The notes beneath the pieces were generated by a model. That model searched no databases and had not been told where the DNA came from. It worked only from the letters and a program-made list of their open reading frames with translations. Shown piece by piece: positions 1-11,829 of a stretch of 64,000 bases of DNA (positions are counted from its first letter, which is position 1; each line of letters opens with the position of its first letter). Made by a program: the position numbers and the translations under genes. Source of the DNA: Scolanthus callimorphus (taxonomy: Eukaryota > Cnidaria > Anthozoa > Actiniaria > Edwardsiidae); contig CM066924.1 in the NCBI GenBank assembly GCA_033964015.1, forward strand, positions 25,593,280 through 25,657,279, in the 5' to 3' direction.

Positions 1-2072
1 GCACTGTTATACCCCATATAGGCACCCCATGACTGCTATATGCTGATAAGAATTTAGCAAAGTACATGGCCCATGCCTTGTGGTAGTTATCACCAGCTTT
101 ACCTTTAAGTTTTCCAGGACCTTGAATAATATCAAAACAATGATATAAAAGAATCCAGGCTGATTTAAAGTAAGTATAATATGGTTCTTTCAGCACAGGC
201 ATTAAGGGTACGGGTGTTTTTTAAGGCCCTTTTAAACTTCATGATTTATGAATTAAAAGAAGAAAGGTGAACATGACATGTGGTTTGTAGATTCAATTTT
301 ACTAGTATTGTTTAATTGCAGCAAGTGCTTAAACAGACATTTTAGTGAAACTGATCAGACAAAGCCAGAAGTACCAGTAGAGGGAGTGAATGGTTACTTA
401 TATGAAGGGTCTCATTATTTACCTTCCATTTTTCCACTTGTTTTCATCCATGCAGGAGCAGACCAAGGGCTTCCAAAGAACATGATTTTCTTGTTTCCAC
501 TCTCTTTCATGGCAGCGATAATGACTGGAATTTTGAACTTCAAGTCTTCCTCTACAAGTGAAAAGTTCTTGAGCTAAAAATCTCCTGGTGAATCATCATA
601 GGAGTATATCCTTGTAGAGAAGTCACAGCTTGCAATTGGAATACGTCCAATGCTATATTCAATACCACCAGTGCTGTAATATGATTGGATAAGCTTTTGT
701 TGGAGATAACTGCTGATGTTTAGTATGTTCATTGTTGTAGCATCTAAACAGAGAAAAAAAAATAGCTATAATAACATTTCATTTTCTGCTAAACTCATTC
801 TTATCAATTTTGCTCAGTTTGTTTTTTGCTGAGATATTTTTTTCCTGGCTCAGATCAATGAGGTGCTGGAATTTTTTTGTGAGCTGAAGCTGTTGTTTTC
901 TTCTGCCTGACCGGCTTGCAGGGATTTATTTTTCTAGCTCAGAAGCTTGCGCATTTTGAGCTTTCTGCAACCTTCCCAGAGGTATCTAATGGTCTGGCCC
1001 TAAGGATACTAACAAAACGAGCCGAGTAAAGGACTTTGCAGGGACCGACATTGGGACCATATGGTCACCAATGGCGACTAGATTTAGGGTTTGGCGTTCA
1101 AAATTTTAACCTTGTCGCCAAATGGTGACTTATTACCTTTCCAGTCAGCAGGTTTTAAAAAAATGCCCTTCTGAAAAATTAGTTGTCAACAGCATGCATT
1201 CAGAAGAAAAAGATGCTGACTAGATTTCTATTATGGCGAACCAAACTTCAGTATTTGGCGAATAGAATTTACCTCTTGAAAAAAGTTAATGTTGGGCCTG
1301 ACTTTGAGACCCTGTCCATACTACACCATTTTCAAACGAAAACGGATACTTTTTTCTCCGGATACGGCTATCATCCACACTAAACATCAAAACGGATCAA
1401 CCCATAAACACTCTCCAAAGTGGAGCGATTTGAAAATGGAGCTGTTTGAAAATGCTGTTTTCTAGTGTGGACAGGTGAAAACGATGCTATCTGAAAACGA
1501 TGCTATCTGAAAACGATGACGTCACACAGCAAACCCGACCAATTTCGCGGGCCGACAGATCAAAATGCGCATTCGTTGAGCATGCGCACTGAATGCATAA
1601 GGTTTTCGTACGGATATCCGTTGTAGCGTGGACGGGCGACAACGATAAGTGTGAACGCAAATCTTTTTGAAAACGGAGCAAAAAGTATCCGTTTTCATTT
1701 GAAGGGTCTGAGAAAGTCTGTCAACCACTAACCTGTAAATGCGCCACCAAACCCCAGAATCTCCTGATAACTAATAGACGCATTGATAGACAAAGTAACA
1801 ACGTCTTCGTTTCCTTGCCATGTCTCGTTAAAAACACCGGTCGTAAGATTAAACCGAAGCTTATCTTTCGTGCTTGTGTACACCGCAAACTGATTCGGTT
1901 TCAATGGGTTCCCTTCATAAACGAACTCCCCACATTTCTCCTCAGAACACACACAAACAAAGCTCCCGTGGCCAAAGTCTTTAGACACACATCCAGAATA
2001 CTGCGGTGGCGAAAATGCACTAGTGATTCTGTATAAAACTAGAGCAAAAATAATAATAATTCGCAAAACCAT
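1..2072 (-). CDS. GBA1: Glucosylceramidase (acid beta-glucosidase), 5' part, 3 exons, runs off window
   Basis: Predicted lysosomal GH30 hydrolase that splits glucosylceramide into glucose and ceramide. Exons: 2072..1733, 743..423 and 120..1, with phase-1 GT-AG junctions that join without adjustment. Exon 1 gives a signal peptide (MVLRIIIIFALVLY, then SAFS) and the mature N-terminus with a CVCSEEKCGEF Cys cluster and GFGGAFTG. Exon 2 continues DATTMNILNIS and holds GRIPIASCDFSTR and FGSPWSAPAWMKTSG. Exon 3 gives GKAGDNYHKAWAMYFAKFL. All match the human enzyme in order. The catalytic glutamates lie beyond the left edge. I chose the Met at 2072 because it starts the signal peptide; an in-frame ATG at 2201 would add 43 residues. 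Exon 2 has an in-frame TAG at 576..574 (about residue 170), where human has Gln, so this copy is broken as given. Family assignment is secure; whether the allele works is not. Confidence 0.9.
744..1732. repeat. GBA intron 1 with two inverted-repeat element remnants
   Basis: The intron holds two MITE-like blocks. About 1041-1300 starts GGGACCGACATTGGGACC and ends with a near-reverse GTTAATGTTGGGCCTGAC; a related copy sits at about 57437-57690. About 1330-1700 has AAACGGATACTTTTT at one end and its reverse complement at the other, with a doubled GAAAACGATGCTATCT in the middle. I could not fix target duplications for either block. Confidence 0.55.
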
Positions 2073-2375
2073 GTTTTCTTGTGCACAGATTCTCACGTGA
2101 CTGATTTGTGTCAGGCGTTCCTCGATGATCCTTGGTATCCAGGCCTTCAATGCCAGGTCACAAAGCTTAGAAAACAAAATTCGGCGGGAACTTCGCATCA
2201 TAACAGTTTTATAAACAGTTTTAGTTGGGTTTTTAGCGTGCTCTTTTAAGATTGATCTTAGTTTACCTTGAGAAGGAGATTTTGGTTTTAATTTGCGAGG
2301 ACTGTACAGTTGACTAACGATATTTTGACTATTTTATCCGCGTCTGACGATTGCAAATGCAGAAGGCAGATTCGA

Positions 2376-5300
2376 ATGTCAGGGTCAAACTCCCGGGTGT
2401 TCGATCTGTGGGAGGCAATCGAAAATGAAGATTTTAGGTAAGATACACTTAGGGCCTGTTTACATGGGGGAAAACTTGGCCTGGGGAGCCGGGACACCCG
2501 CCTAGGCGAGCTACCCCGAGCCAGGCTTTCATACATTTCCTTATAAAACGTGACAAACTGTTTACATGAGAAAACAAAAGTTGGCAGAGACAGGAGGGTG
2601 ACCCTTCTAGCAGAGCCAACTTTTTCCCGTGTAAACAGTTTGCCTCGGCTACCCGAGCTGACAGGCAATCAAAGGATACTACAGAACATGCGCATCCTAG
2701 TTCCAGTCTCACAATTAACGTATTTTCGCATGGTTATTTTGAGTATGTTTGCCAAGAGTACATTTTGTCATATAAATGCTCGCCAAAGTTGGCTCACCTA
2801 TGAGCCCGGGCCCAGGTCAATAATGCCTGCCGGACCTTTATGGTGGTATGTATCTGTACCACCATTTTGTACCATCTATTTTATTAACAAGCTAACAAAC
2901 CGCAGACTTTGTCGAGGGAAGGCAAGGTTGCTGTGTATGTAGTTTTGATCAATTTTCTAAATTTCAGCACTGCAAATGTTTTGATCCAAGACTACTGGTC
3001 CCAGACAACAGACCTCATACAAGATGGAATTGGGATAATTCATTTGTTAAGTGGACTTGACAAACCTGAAGCAAGAAATCTTCTAGAAGAGTGTCTGTAC
3101 CATGGGGCTTCCCCTAATGTTCCATCTGATGATGGTATCACACCTGTACATTTGGCAGCCATGTGGGGCTTGTATGACAACCTTGCTTTACTGGTGCAGC
3201 ATGGAGGAGACCCAGACATTATGGATGTCGAGGGCCATAATGCCCTTTATTATGCATACCAGTCAACAGAACCAAGGGCAGGGCTCTGTGTGCAGTACCT
3301 AAGGAGTGCTAGAGACCTTATTGAAAAAGAAGCAAGCTCATACTCTTTATATTCAAAGAAAGATGGGTTTGGGAACCAAACTAGTGAAGGTTTTACCAAA
3401 ATCAAAGGGAAACCAAGTACAAGAAAAATCAATCAAAGTCCGAAATTGACTAGATATGTTTTCAATCCTGATGAACTCATGACGGAGGATGAATCAAGTT
3501 TAGATGGCCAGGAGCAATCCACTCTGTCTGTTTTAGGGAACACTTCAGAAAGTTTTTACACTGCTCACTGTGATTTGAGTATGACACGCCTCAATGAAAC
3601 ATTAGATGATACTGTTGTAAGTTTTCCAAAGCTACATCCATGGATGTCAAAATCAAGACCTCAAGATCTTGATGATACAGTTGTTGAAAACTTTAGTTAC
3701 TTGAAATTGGAAAGCAGGTAATGCAGAACATGTATTATCAATGCATACTCATAGTGAGCACTCACAATATTATCTTATGAATTGAAGCTGAGATCCATTT
3801 TATCACCTCCATTTTCACAGCTTCATCACTTGAGGTCTACTTGCAGGGGCCAGCTAGGGATGGGCTCAGGAGGCCCAGGTCCCCCTCTTGAAACATAAAA
3901 TACTGTAAACATGGGAACAATTCTACATATAATATAGAGAAAATAGCAACAAAAAAGCCTCTCTCCCTCTGGGCTCTCCTTTGGCAAACTTTTGGCTACG
4001 TCCCTGAGGTGCAGAACAGGCAAGGCATCTGTTCCTAGCAACTAAAATTTATAGTCCCCCTTTTGTGGCCCCACATAATCTACAAATAACAGTAAAGAAA
4101 AGTTTATTGTTTAACCAGCTATGAACATGGAGTGCATTTCAGATGAGCATCAAAATCTAAATGGAAAGTGAACACGTATAACCCATCTTGAAATCAACAA
4201 ACAAACAAAGTTAGCACCACATGTGTTTATGCATGACCCAAGAAAACAAAAGTTACTGAATTTTGTATTTCCTTTGCATGTCAATTGGTTGACTAAACAA
4301 ACACCCAACACTTCAACCAATAGGAACATATCAACGATCTTGGGAAATCCACTCTATTATAATTTACCTTTGCAGTATACCAGATGCTGATTCCCATAAT
4401 AAGAGCTCAATACTCATGCCATTAAATAGCACTTTGGCTGATGGAACGATTCTCTACAACTGGAAGGACTACAGCATCCTTGAATTATCCCATGATTCTG
4501 ATGTCGAGACAACCCTCATTATACCAGAAGATATGAAATCCCTTGGCTCTCAAGAGATCAGAGAGGAGTTAACCAAACTTGGCTATGATGTAGGACCAAT
4601 AAGAGCAGACACAAGGATGCTGTATTTACGAAGACTGGCAAAAATCAAAGATGAAGTTGTGGCAACAGAGCCACAGGTAAGAAATTCTATTTCAAATTTT
4701 TTTTTTGTTACTCATTGTTTTCCTTTTTAAAAGGCCAAAAAATAATAACTAAGGTTTATCCTTAATGAAAACCTACAATAAAATTGATCTGACCGACAAT
4801 TTTATTCCATACGCCTTCAAATTATGATGATTTGATGCATTTATTTAAAAATTTATGTCATTGGGTGCCCTCAGTTATTAAGGAGAAATTCTGGTGCATA
4901 ACATTATTGTTCTTATTTCTTGTGCATTTAGTGCCTTGGGCAGTGTCAATTTAATGAGTTCATCCCAGAGATGAGAGCTGTGTTATGGCAGAGGATAACA
5001 ACACCAATAATGCATGAAGAAGAGAAGTCCATGTGTATTGAATTTTCAAAGAAAGGGACTTGGCGAGAAGGGTAGGAATAATGATAGACATCGGGTGAAC
5101 AAACAGACTGATGGCTGGATTGACAGACAGACAGACAGGCAGGCAGAAATCCTACAAACAGATTACTGCATAGATTGATAAAGATGGGTGAACAGATAGA
5201 GGCTCCAGTGAATTAAGCAATAAAGTACCATATCACAGAATTTCTCTTTTTCAGAACAGAGAAATCCTCCTTCAATTACCTGTTACTGGACCCACGAGTG

Positions 5301-6637
5301 ACACAGAATCTTCCTCTGAGGGCTAAAGATATTCCTGAAGAAGAGGCATTTAAGATTTTTGTGTCAGCTATCTTCTATGTTGGGAAAGGCAAAAGATCTC
5401 GGCCATATGCTCATCTTCATGAAGCTCTTCATAAGAATAAGGTAAACTACTAAGCCCCCCCCCCCCCAAAAAAAAAACCAGTTGTGGCTTTTGCTGCAGC
5501 ACAGCTACACCAGCATGTCAAGGCTCAAAATAAAGGAAAAAAATGTAATTTTTACGCTTTGTGTTATTTTACACCTAAAGGCGATGTAAAACACCCAACA
5601 AAAACAAAAAAAAAGTATCACAACAAAAAAAAAGTATCACAACAAATGGGCTTTCGTTAACCACGAAGCTCATTACTGATGGTGAGTTCCTCGGGGCGAC
5701 TTCCCATACCATCAGATCATCAACAAACTTAATACGGGGCGGGGCATCTTAGTACGGGGCATCGTGTAATAAGGCCTTTGAACTCTTCTGTTTTTTTTTT
5801 TCCCAGACAAACCGCAAGCTGTCACATATCCGTGAGATCTGGTCGTCAGGCCATGGGGTGGTATCCTTGCACTGCTACCAAAGTGTCATTCCAGTAGAAG
5901 CCTACACACGGGAGGCATGCATGGTGGAAGCCCTTGGTGAGTGTACTTTTGCTACTCCCTGACTTGTGCCACAGCACCATTTGTTAGGTGACAGTGTATG
6001 GCTAAGCTAAGCCGCCATAAGCACAGACACTGAGGGTGGTCTCTGCCAGAGGGTTTATTACATCCCCAGTGGTTCTTTAATGCCTCCCTGCTCTCCTGGA
6101 ACCCCCCTGGAACTGGGTAGGGTAGTGAAGGCAAGATGAGACCTTGGTTTATTGTCTCATCTGAAAGAAGTGAAACACAGTAGAACAGAATTCAACTCCA
6201 ATATGAACCAGTTTAAAAAACGACCCAACGACCCGAGCAGAAAGAAAAGTCCCTCTGCACAGGCCGGGAGTGGAACCTGGACATCAGTGATGAGAGGCCA
6301 ATGCTGTATCACTGAGCTAACCATGCTTCTCTCTGTTTTCACATTGATGAATATATTACACATAATGAAAGGAATATAGACAGAAAACGAAAATAATTTT
6401 ACAGCAATGTTTCATAGCTTCATGTTCCCATGGTTTTTCCGTTTCATTTTGTGTTGCTTATTTTCTGCAGGCCTTACCCGACTCACAAACCAAAAGAGGG
6501 GAGAATACTATGGAAGAGCACGGAACTGGGGAATCAAGAAAAAGAGGCAAATGGGGATATTTCTCCTGAAAAGAGCACTACAAATATTTCTGAATGAGGG
6601 AGAACGAGAAATTTGCCAGGAAGATTTGAGGAAGTGA
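2376..6637 (+). CDS. ANKLE1: Ankyrin repeat and LEM domain GIY-YIG endonuclease, complete, 7 exons
   Basis: Exons: 2376..2437, 2968..3717, 4376..4676, 4932..5071, 5255..5441, 5807..5936, 6471..6637; 1737 nt, 578 residues, all phases consistent. Domains in order: ankyrin repeats (about residues 45-120, with GASPNVPSDDGITPVHLAA); a Ser/Asp-rich linker; a LEM domain (about 324-361, SLGSQEIREELTKLGYDVGP); and a GIY-YIG nuclease domain (about 420-560, core YVGKGKRSR at 459-467, and LTNQKRGEYYG near the C-terminus). ANKLE1 family members cut DNA, including branched or bridge DNA; the LEM domain usually links proteins to BAF and chromatin. The start is the only ATG that gives a short first exon (MSGSNSRVFDLWEAIENEDF) in phase with exon 2. 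All family domains are present and no lesion is seen, so it is probably functional. Confidence 0.92.
2438..2967. repeat. ANKLE1 intron 1 with a GTTTACATG-type element
   Basis: From about 2451 to 2660 the intron carries inverted and repeated GTTTACATG/TGTAAACAG motifs in GC-rich sequence unlike its AT-rich surroundings. Similar GTTTATATGG and GATTACATGG words begin elements near 20530 and 52511. It is probably a degraded MITE; no clean ends or target duplication were found. Confidence 0.35.
5578..5645. repeat. Short A-rich direct repeat in ANKLE1 intron 5
   Basis: Two consecutive copies of AAAAAAAAGTATCACAAC sit just after a run of AC-rich sequence. This is simple repeat sequence with no assigned function. 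Confidence 0.5.
6250..6340 (-). repeat. tRNA-derived SINE head in the last ANKLE1 intron
   Basis: Read on the minus strand, 6323..6306 is TGGTTAGCTCAGTGATAC, a good RNA polymerase III A box. About 40 nt downstream, 6277..6267 is GGTTCCACTCC, a B box differing slightly from GGTTCGANTCC. Spacing and order match a tRNA gene, but the anticodon region does not fold cleanly, so I call a SINE head rather than a tRNA. The body probably extends toward about 6000, where sequence resembling blocks near 40890 and 57240 (GGTTCTTTAA and flanks) is found. Confidence 0.55.
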
Positions 6638-8795
6638 GTGACAGCTATGCCAGGAAGGTTAGTGTGTCTAGCTGCACTTAACCAAAAGATGCAAGGAGGG
6701 ATTGTCAATATTCTGCCTATGGGTACAAAGACTAACAAAACGTTTTGAACTTAGTTGAACAGAGATCGCCTGATTTCACATTATTTTTTCCTTTATCGCT
6801 GAATGTCAAGGGTTATTTAGTGAGTTATGTTCCTCATGTTCCTTTTCACGGATCTTAGATGAGTATTGAACATTACGACAACTTGGACCTAGTACCAGAC
6901 TTTGGGCACACCCTGCATTTTGGTCGTGTACCATCTGTATCAGATGAACTATAACTCATGCACTCACAATGTCGTTGGAATTTCACTAGACATTTTTTCA
7001 AAGATAATTTAGTTTACAAAATTCACAATCATATTTTCGATGATTACATTTTGAAAGATGGAGTAGTTTTATCACCAAATAATTTGTACATTTGTAGATA
7101 CTTTAGATATCTCTGTGTTAATGTTCTAGTTCCATTAAATCACCACAGTTTATTTTCCTATTTATGAACATTTATAGATCCTTTTATTAAAGTGTTTTAA
7201 AAGGATTTCTACCATTGAGAAATTTCGTAAAGATACGATATTTTTCACACGTGAAATTATCAACTTTGCATGTTGGCGTTTTTCCCAATAAAATCCCGTT
7301 GTTTTGGAAAAAAAACAGTGTTCCGGTCTATAATAAACAGAATAATACATGGACGCTTGGAGATATGGAATTTATCTTCTCGTTTTCAATTTTAATAGTC
7401 CCACTCGTTCGCGCACTCGAACCCGAAAAATTCCATATCTTCTCCCGCACGAAAATATGTGTTATCTTCACACTGTGAAATAACATGTTATTTCACAGTG
7501 TGAAGATATTATTACTCTGACCACTGCTCGAGAGCCCCTTTTCGGATTTTTTTTAAACAAATCATGATTTACTATTTCACTGATGTTTATATAATAAACA
7601 GAACATTACATGTCCGCTTGGAGATACGAATTTTATCTTCTCATGTTAAAGATGTATCCTAACACTCGCACCCGTGTAATATCCTCTTTTTCATTCTATG
7701 TTTTATTGTCATAGTTTTATCGGGCAGCAACGCATATTTTGTAAAAGAATTCTAAAACGTATCGCCAAAAAGCTGTCCGCTTCCCACGTTATCATATTAT
7801 CCACTAGTCAAGTAAGTCCGATGCTATCCACTAGAAATAAGTCAATCCTATCACCTAGAAGTAAGTCATGCTATCCACGAAACACTAGAAGAGTGTTTGC
7901 CTGTTGGCGTCATGTTGTTGTACGAAATGCGGCATTGGTATTATCTAAAGAGACTCACTGATTCATTTTGAAGACTTTCAGTTTATTACAATAACGTTAT
8001 TAGCACATTTATCGGCCGTGAAGGGTCATATATATCAGCAGCGCCATTTTATACGTCGAAACGTCAAGTGGCCAAATATTTTGCGTTTATATAATTATTT
8101 TGCCTTTATCATTATTTCGTCACGAAATTGGCCTCAGACCCTGAAGACATAGAAATACAGCGAACAAGAATATTATTCCTTTAGTTTAGTGTACTCTCCT
8201 TTCCCTGTCGTGAAATTTATTCCATTCACTAGTAATGTACATCTCATTTTGACACCTCGCCGCTAATATGAAATGGTCGGATTTTTGCTCAAAATATAAT
8301 ATAGCGTTCGACAAACATTCTGGGTGAGGATTTGTACTAATCCGTTGCACCTGGCGAATACGAATTCGAATGATTTTTTCACAGCTAGATCAGCTACATT
8401 AGTAGAATGTAGATTTCAATGCCTTCTTTACACTTTAAGATTACAATAGTTTTCATTTTTATTCTTTTTTACATTCTGTACCTGTTTTTCGTTTCATGTA
8501 ATTATTCAATTGTTAGTTAGTTTTTACAACAGTGAAGATCTTCGATGCTAATGCACTTTTCTAGAAAATGACTTGAATTTATTTTTAAATGTCAGAATAA
8601 ACCAAATTGCTCAGCTATTATTACCAGTTTTATTTGAGTGCCATTCTATTTTTTTCCAATTTTAAATGAATTCGCCCCTTTTTGCAGGGATAACTTGTTA
8701 TTAGCTAATGAAATTCACACTACCATGGTGTTACTAGCAACTCACATCTACTTTACTTATCTTTTGTTTTCAATTTTCCCAGATATATGTAGCCG
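6638..8795. repeat. Intergenic region with inverted and dispersed repeats
   Basis: No gene is seen. The first few hundred bases are probably the ANKLE1 3' UTR. From about 7330 to 7680 there are two diverged direct copies of a block beginning AATAAACAGAA and containing CGCTTGGAGATA and TTTATCTTCTC, about 260 bp apart; a third relative is near 42650-42700. A 46-bp perfect palindrome lies between the first two (separate entry). The rest is AT-rich without visible structure. Confidence 0.5.
7463..7508. repeat. 46-bp perfect palindrome
   Basis: Two 23-bp arms (starting TATCTTCACACTGTGAAATA) meet without a loop at CA|TG. It lies between two copies of a dispersed repeat and is probably the fused inverted end of that element family. 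Confidence 0.85.
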
Positions 8796-9551
8796 TTAAA
8801 GGAATTGATTAGTATTTTCGTGTTTTTCAGCGGAAGTTCCCTGCTCACAGTTTAGCAAAGTCGGAATTCTTGTTTTTACGTCTTGCATAACGTCCTGTCT
8901 GACAACCCAGTAGCTTGGCCTCGCACGGTCGTACTGTGTTACTTGGGCATGACTGTCAGAACAAGTCAATCCCAAAACATAGAATGGTTGAATTATATGA
9001 CTGCACTCCAAATAATACGAAACAATGCGACATTTTGAAGATGTCTCCTTGACATGGAAGTAAAAGAGTTTTACAAGGCGTTTATCTTTGTCGTAAAACG
9101 GTTCGGCTTTGAAGTACTGTCCTGAGTAAACTGAATATTCATTCCCTTGATCCAACACTAAAGGTATGACTTCCCGAATGAAGGATTTTATTTCTAGCGA
9201 CTCTAGAACTTGCTCTCCCCAAGTATGTGCTAGCTCCAGGATAGAACTCGCTATTTCTTCAGCTAGGGCAAAGTCTTCAGCTTTCGATAGCTCTGTCATC
9301 GCTCTAGCAGCGAGAGTAAAAAGTTCTTGCGTTGCATCGGTGAATTCCGAACCCCAAACTGTCTCAAAGATACCTGGCCACATCTTGGCATTGTTGATCT
9401 GTTCGTTAAGAATTTCCGTATTCATTTCATTTTCTATAGCTATACTCGAAGCATTCTTCATCTCTACCGTCCCATCGGTTATGTCATCAAAGTTAGACTT
9501 CCTCATTGTTACGGAATCGTTTCTTGAAAATCTCGAAATTGAGTAACCCAT
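8796..9551 (-). CDS. Unrecognised single-exon protein, paralogue of 18336-19067, N-myristoylation-type start
   Basis: A 251-residue intronless gene. I do not recognise the family. It starts MGYSISRFSR, with Gly2 and Ser6 as in an N-myristoylation signal but no Cys3. The first ~85 residues are polar and low in conservation. The remainder aligns with the protein at 18336-19067: an acidic helical block (LAEEIASSILELAHTWGEQV), SFIREV, SGQYFKAEPF, a KLFYFHV strand, SYYLECSHIIQPFYVLGL, and a C-terminal PSYWVVRQDVMQDV. The shared SGQYFK/PSYW core suggests a small globular domain. The two genes are divergent and 8.8 kb apart, fitting a local inverted duplication later separated by repeats. No transmembrane segment is seen. 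Membrane anchoring is inferred from the N-terminus only. Confidence 0.75.
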   Translation of the reverse strand: MGYSISRFSRNDSVTMRKSNFDDITDGTVEMKNASSIAIENEMNTEILNEQINNAKMWPGIFETVWGSEFTDATQELFTLAARAMTELSKAEDFALAEEIASSILELAHTWGEQVLESLEIKSFIREVIPLVLDQGNEYSVYSGQYFKAEPFYDKDKRLVKLFYFHVKETSSKCRIVSYYLECSHIIQPFYVLGLTCSDSHAQVTQYDRARPSYWVVRQDVMQDVKTRIPTLLNCEQGTSAEKHENTNQFL

Positions 9552-9763
9552 TTCGCGCTTTCGGCGCTTTTACTAGATCGTTAGCGCGCAATATTGAAGT
9601 TTCTCTTGGCAATCTTTTCCAACGACTTTGTGATCTCGCTGTGTTGACTTAAAGAATATATTCCCTTCTTGTATTCATCCGTCTGCTCTCACAGCTGCCT
9701 CTTGCTCTACGCGTTTACATAGTCAAATAATACAAAACACCACTAGTAACGAGTCTCGTTCTC
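9552..9763. promoter_or_regulatory. Probable 5' flank of the 8796-9551 gene
   Basis: Upstream of the ATG on the minus strand lies about 200 bp before a transposon end at 9764. No TATA box or clear motif could be assigned, so the promoter role is by position only. Confidence 0.3.
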
Positions 9764-10834
9764 TACGAAAGCCGAGAAGGGACATTGGATTTCAGTGTTC
9801 TTAAATACATTTCGTTGTTCTTAAAATACACTTCAGAGTTCTTAAATTTCGGTGTTCTTAAATTGACTTCAGAGTTCTTAAATTTCGGTGTTCTTAAAAT
9901 ACACTTCAGAGTTCTTAAATTTCGGTGTTCTTAAAATACACTTCAGAGTTCTTAAATTTCGGTGTTCTTAAATTGACTTCAGAGTTCTTAAATTTCGGTG
10001 TTCTTAAAAATACACTTCAGAGATCTTAAATTTTCGAGTTCTTAAAATGATTTCCAAGTGGTGGATCCAGGACCCGATCCAGGATTTTACTAAGGGGGGT
10101 TCCGTTTCTTCTTCACTCCTTCGAAGACTGATACGGCAATGAGTATTCTGGAGAATATTGTGGTCTGGGTATCACAATAAGATCCTTGGAACCCTCTCTG
10201 GATCCGCCACTGTAATTCCGTAATGTTCCGATATCAATGATCACTGTAATCATACGACGGCCATGTTACAATCGAACGAACGAGCCGAAAGCTGACGGGT
10301 GGCTATATACCGATTGGATAAATTGTCATTGAATTACATGTAGCTCTTCCTCTTCTATCTAGTCTATTATGAGCGTTACTACTATAACAAAGTGGCATTA
10401 CTAAATCCGAAATTAGAAGAGCTACATGTTAATCCAACAATTGATCCAAATCGGTATATATTACAGTGGCGGATCCAGAGAGCATCAGAGTATCAGAACA
10501 GTTATTTTAGAACAAGGATCTATTCTCCAGAATACTGCCCGTATCAGTCTTCTAAGGAGTGAAGACGAAACGGACCCCCCCCCCCTCATTTTAAGAACAA
10601 CGAAATTTAAGAACACTGAAGTCAATTTTAAGAACAATGAAATTAACAACACTGAAGTTCATTTTAAGAACAACGAAATTTAAGAACTCTGAAGTCAATT
10701 TTAAGAACAACGAAATTTAAGAACTCTGAAGTCAATTTAAGAACAACGAAATTTAAGAACTCTGAAGTCAATTTAAGAACACTGAAGTTCATTTTAAGAA
10801 CACTGAAATCCAATGTCCCTTCTCGGCTTTCGTA
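9764..10834. mobile_element. 1.07-kb foldback DNA transposon with 7-bp target duplication
   Basis: The ends are ~42-bp inverted repeats starting TACGAAAGCCGAGAAGGGAC. Outside lie direct repeats CGTTCTC at 9757-9763 and 10835-10841, a 7-bp target duplication. Inside each end are tandem subterminal repeats built on GTTCTTAAATTTCGG (left) and its reverse complement (right). The interior is also palindromic: the GATCC-rich block near 10060-10215 is mirrored near 10465-10580, and AGAAGAGCTACATGT at 10417 mirrors 10337. No transposase is encoded. The 7-bp duplication does not settle the superfamily. Confidence 0.85.
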
Positions 10835-10841
10835 CGTTCTC

Positions 10842-11829
10842 AGTACAGGTGCAAAAAATTATCCCGCACCAAGACGCCGAAGTTCTCCCTTTTCTTCTTC
10901 AAGTTTATCCAGAAGATATCAGTCGACTCGTTGACCTCTTGGCTGCATCAGTTAACATTACAAAACAATCATTTGACTAGTCTTGATGTGTTTTAAGTGC
11001 TTTTGGCCTTATGTTTTTGCCGGAAGCACCAATCTCGCACAGTCTGCATGTTTTGTGTTTTGCCAACCAGCTCAAGTTGCAACAACCATCGACTCTCGGA
11101 TTTGAATTCGTATCCAGCAACACCTATAGTAATTCTATCGCAAACAATAAACACAAGGTATTAAAGCAAGCCTGCTTTAATCTTTACTCTTCGTCTAATT
11201 GTGTTATTTGTTAGCTTGTCAACAGTGTGTTTGATATTGCCCGATCTTCATTATAGAATATGAGAAAACTTAATGAAAAAATGCGAAGTTTTCCTCTAAA
11301 TAAACTCCGCTTGACAGGTGAAATTACCCTTTTTATAAATGCTAATTCACTCAAGTTAGTAAGCTAGTTATCAGGTCATTATTTCCGAGGCTTATAGAGA
11401 CACAAGTAAAACGTTTGCAAGGTTTTCCTTTGGGACCACGACAAATGGGGGCGTTTATTTTGTGTTGTGGTGATCGAATCCATTACAAGCAAACAAAAGT
11501 TCATCGTCAAACCAGGCGTGATTAGTTTAAAGGTTACTTATTACGTATGAGTCTGTGTGCTCTGGAATTAAATTGGCTTTAGGTAGATTATCATGAAGAT
11601 TTATTTTTTTGTCACGAGATATAGTTCCCTTACGTAAATCACTGTTAAACATGACCAGTACCGACGACGAGACTCACGCGCGAAGCATGGAAAACTCGGG
11701 TAAACTAAAAACAGACGAAGCTTCTTAGCGCTCTTTCTAGTGTAGACGGAGTAGAAAGCAATCAGTTTGAACACGGCCCCGATAATAAGGGTACAAGGCT
11801 CTGCTGTGTGGCATTCCACACGTATCTCA
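10842..11829. other. Intergenic region without a supported gene
   Basis: Mixed AT-rich sequence between the foldback element and the minisatellite. Open frames here are short and show no recognisable domain. Confidence 0.5.

Noticed and set aside
278..577. A 99-residue frame on the plus strand
   Set aside because: It overlaps the antisense of GBA exon 2, which is strongly conserved on the minus strand.
6250..6340. A functional tRNA gene
   Set aside because: The A and B boxes are present, but the B box is off consensus and I could not form a proper anticodon arm and acceptor stem; SINE is the safer call.
9166..9546. A 126-residue plus-strand frame
   Set aside because: Mirror of the minus-strand SGQYFK-family gene, with no protein-like motif.
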